27,870 nt of DNA from Candidatus Brocadiaceae bacterium (GTDB lineage Bacteria > Planctomycetota > Brocadiia > Brocadiales > Bathyanammoxibiaceae), in contig JASEHG010000006.1 of the NCBI GenBank assembly GCA_030018855.1, positions 1-27,870 of the forward strand, in the 5' to 3' direction. The position numbers and the translations under genes are program-made. Of the stretch, positions 6,163 through 11,970 are shown piece after piece. The notes below the pieces were generated by a model. The model was not told the DNA's origin and did no database searches. It saw only the letters and a list, made by a program, of their open reading frames with translations. Position 1 is the stretch's first letter. The number at the start of each line of letters is the position of its first letter.

Positions 6163-7525
6163 GATTGGCCTCAGGGAGTTCCGATGCCTGAGTGGGTGTC
6201 CTTACCCCCGCAGGTTTGGACTCCAGCAGGGCCAGTGCCCCCTTCGCAGGGAGGGCAAAATTGGACCCAGCAAAACCGGTAAATATGCCGTAAGTTATAC
6301 CTATCACCTTGCCCTCGTGGTCAAAGACTGGCCCGCCGCTACCCCCTATGGTGGTTTGGGCATCAAAAACTAGCTTGTCTTCCGTGACCCCGGTTATGTG
6401 TCCCTGAGTGGCCAGTGGTCTTATGAGTCCTCGGTTGGAGAGTTCCAGGGCCAGTTCAATAAAGCCCAATGCCCTCTTATAGACCAGTTCGTCCACCACC
6501 TCCTTATCTATCCTTGCCATGATACCACTGATGCCGGCCGGATAACCAATGACCACAACGGGTTCGCCTGTCTCCGTGATACCCTCCCTCTCCAGCTCCA
6601 GCACTGGGAACTCTTCCCCACCAGGGTCAAACCTGACCAGGGCAAGGTCTTCGTCTTCTGACACCTTTTCCACCTGAAGGGGGAAAGACCTCATCACCCC
6701 CGGGAAGAAGGCCCGGAACTCCAGAAACTTGGGTGTAAAGCCCATATCCTTTGGCCCAAACCTGCCTTTCCTCCACCAGGGCTCGGCCACATGGCGATTG
6801 GTTACCACCCTCCCATCCTTACTTACCACAAACCCCGTGCCAGTGTACTCATAGGTAATGGGTCGCGGTACCTGTTCCTCTCCACCAAGCGTGTAAGAGC
6901 CCAGGATTAGACAGACCCCTTTGGTGTAGTCCTTGATAATCCTTTCTGCAATGGTCCTATGGGTCTCCAGGACCATTACACGTTTCTGTACCTCCTTCTG
7001 GAAGACCACCGAACGATAAAAACTGGAGAGGACAAACCCCACCAGGAGGAAGAGCACTAAGAGGGTAGATAATCTGAAACGGAAGGAGGATTGGGTAACG
7101 GCCTCCCATATCAGTTGTTTAAAGAAGGCGGTGGCGGTGTTTAGCCTTCCGCCTGGTTGCTCCCTGGCAATGGCTACTGATTCCTCCAGCATCTGGCGGA
7201 ATGGCTTACTTATCTCCCACTCTTCCAGTTTAATCCTGAAGCGTAACTTAGGCCCCCCGAGTCCAAATTCTATCAGGTCCCCATCCTTGAGTGCCACCTC
7301 CTCCACCTGCTCATCGTTGACAAAGGTACCCTTCCCCAAATCCCTCAGTATATATTCACGCTCCCTCCATTCTATCTCTGCATGGCGGGGGGCGATGGTA
7401 GTATCCATCGTAGGGTCAAAAAGGAGGGTGCTTGCGGGGTCGGTACCGACCACCACCTTGTCCTTATCCAGTACCTCTGTATTGCCCCTCTTGCTACCTT
7501 TGATATGTACGAGTACCGCCTTCAT
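6140..7525 (-). CDS. FHA domain - membrane helix - trypsin-like serine protease
   Basis: The product has 461 aa. An FHA phosphothreonine-binding domain occupies about 1-98 (landmarks VVVGTD, PRHAEI, LRDLGKGTFVND, LKDGDLIEFG). A juxtamembrane stretch leads to one membrane helix at about 152-170. An HtrA/trypsin-type domain follows with H245 (VTNRHVA), D293 (DEDLALVRF) and S396 (GGSGGPVFD). The topology is cytoplasmic FHA and periplasmic protease, and no PDZ domain is present. The tail is rich in Pro and Gln. The architecture suggests a phospho-signal read inside the cell coupled to proteolysis outside, which is inference. A GGAG lies 12 nt upstream of the start. The region before the gene is filled with heptamer repeats. 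Confidence 0.85.
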   Translation of the reverse strand: MKAVLVHIKGSKRGNTEVLDKDKVVVGTDPASTLLFDPTMDTTIAPRHAEIEWREREYILRDLGKGTFVNDEQVEEVALKDGDLIEFGLGGPKLRFRIKLEEWEISKPFRQMLEESVAIAREQPGGRLNTATAFFKQLIWEAVTQSSFRFRLSTLLVLFLLVGFVLSSFYRSVVFQKEVQKRVMVLETHRTIAERIIKDYTKGVCLILGSYTLGGEEQVPRPITYEYTGTGFVVSKDGRVVTNRHVAEPWWRKGRFGPKDMGFTPKFLEFRAFFPGVMRSFPLQVEKVSEDEDLALVRFDPGGEEFPVLELEREGITETGEPVVVIGYPAGISGIMARIDKEVVDELVYKRALGFIELALELSNRGLIRPLATQGHITGVTEDKLVFDAQTTIGGSGGPVFDHEGKVIGITYGIFTGFAGSNFALPAKGALALLESKPAGVRTPTQASELPEANPMAQSPQ

Positions 7526-7544
7526 CTCACGCTATATCTCCAAC

Positions 7545-7585
7545 TAGGGGATAGGGAGTAGGGGGTAGGGAGTAGAGGATGGGGA
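7545..7585 (+). repeat. Heptamer array (TAGGGNN type)
   Basis: Units TAGGGGA, TAGGGAG, TAGGGGG, TAGGGAG, TAGAGGA, TGGGGA. It lies 20 bp upstream of the start of the protease gene and is inverted relative to the array at 7659-7687. It is the only one of the five arrays not placed at the 3' end of a gene on its own strand. Confidence 0.85.
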
Positions 7586-7592
7586 ACACAGA

Positions 7593-7645
7593 ATGCAGAA
7601 TACCCACTTTCAACTTCTGGATTCCGACTACTGAATTCTGAATTC
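7593..7645. repeat. Heptamer tract of the NNNCAGA / TTCTGAA types
   Basis: ACACAGA, ATGCAGA and ATACCCA are followed by TTCTGGA, TTCCGAC, TACTGAA, TTCTGAA. All step by seven bases. It lies between the two inverted TAGGGNN arrays. Confidence 0.6.
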
Positions 7646-7658
7646 TTTTTTTCTTGCT

Positions 7659-7687
7659 AATCCCTACTCCCTAACCCCTATCCCCTG
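7659..7687 (-). repeat. Heptamer array (TAGGGNN type) over the stop codon of the next gene
   Basis: Read on the minus strand the tract contains AGGGGATAGGGGTTAGGGAG and TAGGGAT. The stop codon of the minus-strand gene (7671-7673) is one of its TAGs, so the last residues RPGDRG are encoded by the repeat. Confidence 0.85.
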
Positions 7688-8225
7688 GTCTGTGGTCGCA
7701 GTAATAGTGATAGACCTCCTCTGCGAAACTCCTCAGGGCATAAATCCCCTGACCCAGTTCCTCCAGGCGTCTCTGGAAGTCCCTCATACTGACGAAGTGG
7801 TCAGCGATGTATTGTACCACGAAGGTCTCCGCCGTTATAAAGTTTATCTCAGGCCCCTTGTCTTCCGGACTCTGATATAGCTTGTAGGCCACTATATCTG
7901 TAATGGTCTTCAGGGCAATATCCTCGCCCTTGCTTATCTTCTCCTTCACCGTCTGAAAGGTGAGGCGTCTCTTTCTCTGATAATCACCATACACCCCTTC
8001 GGCCAGGCTCTGGAGGCTACTAAGGTCTCCCGACGTCTTCTGGCGGAGGTCCTCAAGGTTATCAAAATGTTCGGTTATATACTCGGCTACTGTGGCCTCT
8101 GCCATGACGTGGTCCTCACCCCTCCCCGTACCTTGCAGGAGTTTATAGGCAACAATATCCGCTATCGTCTTGAGGCTAGGCTCTTTTTTCACCCTCGCTA
8201 ATATCTCGCGATAATCAATGGCCAT
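7671..8225 (-). CDS. Protein of two internal repeats, unknown function
   Basis: The product has 184 aa. Two similar segments of about 75-85 residues (about 5-82 and 91-175) share LKTI(A/T)DIVAYKL, a Glu-rich turn, AE(A/T)xVxxYI(T/A)(E/D)HF, and L(Q)S(L/F)AE(G/E)VYxxY. They are probably all-helical and look like an intragenic duplication. The start at 8225 is preferred because GGAG lies 8 nt upstream; a GTG at 8234 would be only 2 nt from it. The gene is divergent from the sensor gene at 8367, so the two may share a regulatory region. The stop codon lies in a heptamer array. No family is recognised. Confidence 0.7.
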   Translation of the reverse strand: MAIDYREILARVKKEPSLKTIADIVAYKLLQGTGRGEDHVMAEATVAEYITEHFDNLEDLRQKTSGDLSSLQSLAEGVYGDYQRKRRLTFQTVKEKISKGEDIALKTITDIVAYKLYQSPEDKGPEINFITAETFVVQYIADHFVSMRDFQRRLEELGQGIYALRSFAEEVYHYYCDHRPGDRG

Positions 8226-8241
8226 CTGATTCACTCCACCT

Positions 8242-8266
8242 GGGCAACCGTAAGGGCTGCCCCTAC
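8242..8266. repeat. Decayed copy of the GTAGGGGC palindrome
   Basis: GGGCAACC and GGGCTGCCC are nearly complementary around GTAA, and the right end is the canonical GCCCCTAC (8259-8266). The left GTAG is missing. It abuts the ribosome binding site of the minus-strand two-repeat protein. Confidence 0.55.
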
Positions 8267-8320
8267 TTTCAACAATATTATATCCTAGAATGCCCCCAGA
8301 ATTCTATTGTCTAAAATGTA

Positions 8321-8349
8321 TTGCACAGATAAGATAAGTTTGTTAAGAT
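8321..8349 (+). promoter_or_regulatory. Predicted sigma70-type promoter of the sensor gene
   Basis: TTGCAC (8321-8326) and TAAGAT (8344-8349) are 17 bp apart. Transcription would start near 8356, giving a leader of only about 11 nt before the ATG at 8367, which has no ribosome binding site. Confidence 0.35.
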
Positions 8350-8366
8350 TTTTACGTAGCAAAACA

Positions 8367-9509
8367 ATGCGAAAGTCCATAAAGGGTCAGTTAATCCTCC
8401 TCTTCATCCTGCTCAGTCTCACCCCTACTGCTGTAATCTTCGTTATTTACAGCCCTGGTATGCTGAAAGACCTAAAAATCCAGGTCACCCAGTGGCTCAG
8501 TACCAACAGTAAAAGTCAGGTAAGGCTCATTACCCTATGGTTGAGGGGAAGGCTGAGAGAGACCGAATTGCTAGCCACCTCCCCACAATTTATATCTTGT
8601 CTTAAGTCTAGTAGGGGCACGTTGCAACGTGCCCCTACAAACCTTCCTGAGGCCAGGCTTACAACTCACGAGCCAAGCCCCTATGCCCCAGGGTTATACC
8701 TCTTTGACAAAAAGGGGGAACTGAGGGCATTCGTGGGGAAAGAGGCTGAGGCGGTCTTCCCTCACCTGGACAAAGAGATACTAAGCGCAACATTCCAGGG
8801 AAGCCCCAGTCTTCATTACCTTCCGACGGGAATGGACCGCTCCCTATTTATCTCCATACCCGTATCCGTTCCTGAGACAAAAGAGGTCATAGGAGCCTTG
8901 ATAGCAGAAATAGACCTCCATCAAACCAGAGGTATCCTGGAAGGCATATCTCTCCCTGACACCCATAGCTTTCTAGTGGACGGCAGGGGCCGCGTGTTAG
9001 TCTGCCTGACTCCTGGACCCGAAGGTAAGGAAGCGTTGCAGCGCGCCCCTACAGGTCCTCTAACCGAAGGCATAAAGGCATGTCTGCAGGGCAAGAAGGA
9101 GGGTTATTCCCCCTACGTATATACCAATCACCTGGGGCAGAAGGTGCTGGGGACGTGGGGATGGGTTCCTGAACTGGGGGTAGGTGTAATTGTGGAGGCA
9201 GATGTCAAAGAGGTCTTCCGGCCTGTATCCGCCATGCGGGGGCGACTCTGGTGGCTTCTATTAATAGTAGGGATAGGAGTGACCATTGTGGCCATCTTCA
9301 CAGGCCGTAAACTCTCGGAACCACTTGTAACGCTTGCTTCCACGGCCCAAAAGATAGCCCAGGGACACCTGGAGGAAAGGGTGAACATCCAATCTCCGAA
9401 TGAGATAGGCGAGCTTGCCCAATGTATTAATCAGATGGCAGACTCCCTCCAGGAGAAGAACGCCCAACTCGCAAGGATAAATGAAAAGCCGGCAAAAGAG
9501 GGACAGTAG
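8367..9509 (+). CDS. Membrane sensor: extracytoplasmic (Cache-like) domain plus HAMP, no output domain
   Basis: The product has 380 aa from the ATG at 8367; upstream in-frame starts would add 17-20 residues and lie at the predicted promoter. Helix 1 spans about 8-28. A large extracytoplasmic region (about 30-290) has the GLYLFDKKGE and SFLVDGRGRV segments typical of double-Cache sensors. Helix 2 lies at about 294-313 and a HAMP domain (EPLVTLASTAQKIAQG, ELAQCINQMADSL) at about 314-366. The protein then ends after a short coiled segment where histidine kinases, GGDEF proteins or chemoreceptors continue. The stop lies in an ACAGTAG heptamer repeat, suggesting that the output domain was lost there. 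Two palindrome copies are translated inside the sensor domain, both containing LQRAPT (about 86-91 and 224-229). Confidence 0.75.
   Translation: MRKSIKGQLILLFILLSLTPTAVIFVIYSPGMLKDLKIQVTQWLSTNSKSQVRLITLWLRGRLRETELLATSPQFISCLKSSRGTLQRAPTNLPEARLTTHEPSPYAPGLYLFDKKGELRAFVGKEAEAVFPHLDKEILSATFQGSPSLHYLPTGMDRSLFISIPVSVPETKEVIGALIAEIDLHQTRGILEGISLPDTHSFLVDGRGRVLVCLTPGPEGKEALQRAPTGPLTEGIKACLQGKKEGYSPYVYTNHLGQKVLGTWGWVPELGVGVIVEADVKEVFRPVSAMRGRLWWLLLIVGIGVTIVAIFTGRKLSEPLVTLASTAQKIAQGHLEERVNIQSPNEIGELAQCINQMADSLQEKNAQLARINEKPAKEGQ
8611..8638. repeat. 28-bp in-frame palindrome, GTAGGGGC family
   Basis: Identical to the intergenic copy at 169-196. It is read as SRGTLQRAPT in the sensor domain. The frame used avoids the TAG present in the palindrome. 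Confidence 0.9.
9033..9052. repeat. Half copy of the GTAGGGGC palindrome inside the sensor gene
   Basis: GCGTTGCAGCGCGCCCCTAC retains the centre and right arm of the family. It is read as ALQRAPT in the same frame as the complete copy 420 bp upstream. The left GTAGGG arm is not present. Confidence 0.65.
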
Positions 9510-9520
9510 ACAGTAGGCAG
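9503..9520 (+). repeat. Short heptamer repeat over the sensor stop codon
   Basis: ACAGTAG ACAGTAG GCAG steps by seven bases. The stop codon TAG of the sensor (9507-9509) is in the first unit. Confidence 0.55.
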
Positions 9521-9554
9521 AATATACAAATAATTTTCCCCCTCCCCAACGCAG

Positions 9555-11699
9555 TTATCCCCCAATGCTCTTCAGCAGTGACTGCATCTTCTCTACATCG
9601 TTGGTGGGGGGGGCACACGTCTTTAAAGGTATACATACGTATACAAGGGGTCTACCTTCCGGACTGGGTGGATAGGGTAACAACCCCTCCTCCCCTGGGT
9701 CATGTACGGTGACAATCTTCCCTGGGCAATAGGTGGCCAGGGCCGCCTCCTGGAGCGCCCTCGTCTTAGGGTCAGCCTTTTTACCGATGATTACTGCATA
9801 GGCAGGTGGACTAAGATGGTAGTCCATGGCCAGGGCGTAGCTGGCCGCAAAATATCCCGACTCCAGGGCCGAACCTGCAAAGGCCTGCAGTGTCTTTTGG
9901 GCCTTGTCATAGTATCTGGCCTCGTGGGTGATGTAGTAGAGTCTGTCCAGCACCATAGCCATCGTGGGATTAGCCGCAGGGGTAGGGACGTCCTCAAAAG
10001 GTTTTCGTTTAATCTCTTTGGCAGTACTGGGCAGGTCAAAGAACCCGCCCTCTTCAGGGTCCCAAAATTCCCTGATACAATGGTCCACTATAGACTGGGC
10101 ATCCTGTAGATACCTACCCTTTCCTGAGACCTCATAGGCATCCAGGCAGGCCCTGGCCATCTGGACGTTATCCTCCAGCAGGCCCGTAATCCTGGCCTCT
10201 CCCCCTTGATAGGTGTGAAAGAAGCCCTGTCCCTCCTTGTAGGACTTGGCCAGGAGGAAATCAAGGGTCTTCAAGGCAAAGTCCCTAACGCTCGTATCGC
10301 CAAGGAATTTATATGCCTCAAACCATGCGGACATCATCATCCCGTTCCAGTGGGTGTATTTGTTCTTATCCACGAAGGGTACGGGTGGGTTGTCCCTGGC
10401 CTTCCTCAGTTTCTCCCGTGCGATTTGGAGGAGATGAGTGACTTCATCTGCAGGTATTCCCAACTCCTTTGCCAGGGTCTCAATCCCCATCGTGATACGT
10501 GGTACTCTCCTCATGGGGTCATGTTTCATCTCCTCCTGTCCGCCTGAGGCGGATATGCCATAAAAGGTCTTGATGGCCCTTGATTCCAGGGGGTCCAACA
10601 CCTTCTCTACCTCTTCGGGCGTCCAGGTGTAGTAGTCCCCATCATCACCACTGCCTATATCAGCATCCTGAGAGGCATAAAACCCCCCATGCTCCTGGTC
10701 TGAGGCCTCCCTTCTGACATAATCCAGTACCTCCAGTACTACCTCCTTATAAAGGTTGCTCCCCGTGGCGGCGTAACCATGGATATAATTTTCCAGCATC
10801 CCGGCCTGGACGTAGGACATCTTCTCAAAGTGGGGGACACGCCACTCCGGGTCTACCGTATAACGGAAGAAACCTCCCCTTATATGGTCCCTTATCCCTC
10901 CCCCGGCCATCCCGTCCAGGGTCTTCAGGGCAAGGGTAAGGAGCCCCTCGTCCTTTTTTACTGTGCCCCTGTAGAGGGCGAACTTCACGGCAGCTACGCT
11001 GGGAAATTTGCTTACCGTACCAAACCCTCCGTGTTCCAGGTCTCCTTCTGCAAGGAGAACAGAAGCAATCCCCTCCAGGAGTTCCTGGGAGAGTTTATCA
11101 GGTCTGGGTCTGGCCACGGTCAGGAGTTCCTGATAGTGCTTTTCGGCCATGACCAGCACGTCCTCCTTACTCTCCCTGTAGAGTTTGGCAATACGTGGTA
11201 ACAGGGTCTTCATGCCTTCCTTACCCCATCTGTCCTCAGGAGGAAAGTAGGTGCCGCCATAGAACACCTTTCCCTCAGGTGTAAGGAAGGCCGTCAGTGG
11301 CCAGCCCCCATTGCCCGTTAGGGCACTCACTGCCTCCTGATACCTGTGGTCTATGTCTGGCCGTTCGTCCCTATCTACCTTTATAGCCACGAATAATTGA
11401 TTTATGAGCTGGGATACCTCAGGGTCTGCGTAGGTCTCCTCATCCATGACATGACACCAATGGCACCAGATGGCCCCTATGTCCAGGAGGATAGGACGGT
11501 CCAGCTCTCTGGCCTTTTGAAAGGCATCCTCTCCGAACTCATACCAGTCTACTAACTGGTTCCTGGCACTGAGAAGATAAGGACTCTTGGCCTGGGCCAG
11601 TCGGTTCTCTTTCACCACCTGCGGAGTCACCGCTTTCTCCTCAGCCCGCAGGGTTCCTGCAGGGATTGAGAGTACCAAAAATAAGATGAAAGCTAGCAT
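9555..11699 (-). CDS. DUF255 thioredoxin-like protein (YyaL / SSP411 family), exported
   Basis: The product has 714 aa. An N-terminal signal peptide (about 1-19, ending TLRA) points to export, which is less usual for a family often found in the cytoplasm. The thioredoxin-like domain follows, with NRLAQAKSPYL and the WCHWCH active-site motif at 78-83. The following (alpha/alpha)6-like region contains GGFGTVSKFP, RDHIRGGFFRYTVD, HFEKMSY, DADIGSGDDGDYYTW and NKYTHWNGMMM. The biochemical role of the family is not established; proposals range from disulfide handling to sugar binding. One TCCGCCTCAGGCGGA palindrome is translated as SASGG at 383-387. The gene is convergent with the sensor gene and 45 bp from it. 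Confidence 0.88.
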   Translation of the reverse strand: MLAFILFLVLSIPAGTLRAEEKAVTPQVVKENRLAQAKSPYLLSARNQLVDWYEFGEDAFQKARELDRPILLDIGAIWCHWCHVMDEETYADPEVSQLINQLFVAIKVDRDERPDIDHRYQEAVSALTGNGGWPLTAFLTPEGKVFYGGTYFPPEDRWGKEGMKTLLPRIAKLYRESKEDVLVMAEKHYQELLTVARPRPDKLSQELLEGIASVLLAEGDLEHGGFGTVSKFPSVAAVKFALYRGTVKKDEGLLTLALKTLDGMAGGGIRDHIRGGFFRYTVDPEWRVPHFEKMSYVQAGMLENYIHGYAATGSNLYKEVVLEVLDYVRREASDQEHGGFYASQDADIGSGDDGDYYTWTPEEVEKVLDPLESRAIKTFYGISASGGQEEMKHDPMRRVPRITMGIETLAKELGIPADEVTHLLQIAREKLRKARDNPPVPFVDKNKYTHWNGMMMSAWFEAYKFLGDTSVRDFALKTLDFLLAKSYKEGQGFFHTYQGGEARITGLLEDNVQMARACLDAYEVSGKGRYLQDAQSIVDHCIREFWDPEEGGFFDLPSTAKEIKRKPFEDVPTPAANPTMAMVLDRLYYITHEARYYDKAQKTLQAFAGSALESGYFAASYALAMDYHLSPPAYAVIIGKKADPKTRALQEAALATYCPGKIVTVHDPGEEGLLPYPPSPEGRPLVYVCIPLKTCAPPTNDVEKMQSLLKSIGG
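10539..10553. repeat. In-frame palindrome TCCGCCTGAGGCGGA (minus-strand reading SASGG)
   Basis: A perfect 15-bp palindrome except for its central base. On the gene strand it reads TCC GCC TCA GGC GGA, giving ISASGGQE, parallel to WSASGGKE in the P1B ATPase (1649-1663). Confidence 0.75.
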
Positions 11700-11753
11700 G
11701 GGTATTGGCTAAGCCAGTTATTAGTTAGAGTCAATTATTTCTCCAGCGTATTG

Positions 11754-11920
11754 AGACCTCTGGAAAACTCCGCTCGCTTGTCATTTTGAGCCGAAGCCCT
11801 GAGCGTAGCGAAGGGGAAGCGACCAAAGAATCTCCTATGAGTAGGGGCGAACGGCCGTTCGTCCCCACTTCGCTTCGCTCAGAATGACAAAGGGTGCTGT
11901 AGCGACTTTTGCAGAGGTCT
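11754..11920. repeat. 167-bp nested inverted-repeat element (MITE-like)
   Basis: The ends AGACCTCTGGAAAACTC (11754) and the complement of GACTTTTGCAGAGGTCT (ending 11920) form terminal inverted repeats of about 20 bp with two mismatches and one gap. Inside lie TGTCATTTTGAG (11779) and its inverted partner CTCAGAATGACA (11878-11889). At the centre is a GTAGGGGC palindrome (11841-11868). The whole fills the space before secA. No transposase is encoded, so mobility would be non-autonomous. Confidence 0.65.
11841..11868. repeat. GTAGGGGC-family palindrome with two mismatches
   Basis: GTAGGGGCGAACG pairs with CGTTCGTCCCCAC with two mismatched positions. It is nested in the larger inverted-repeat element upstream of secA. 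Confidence 0.75.
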
Positions 11921-11970
11921 GGTACTGTAAACAGAAGGGTTTCTAGTCTTCACTCAACTGACAACCGATA

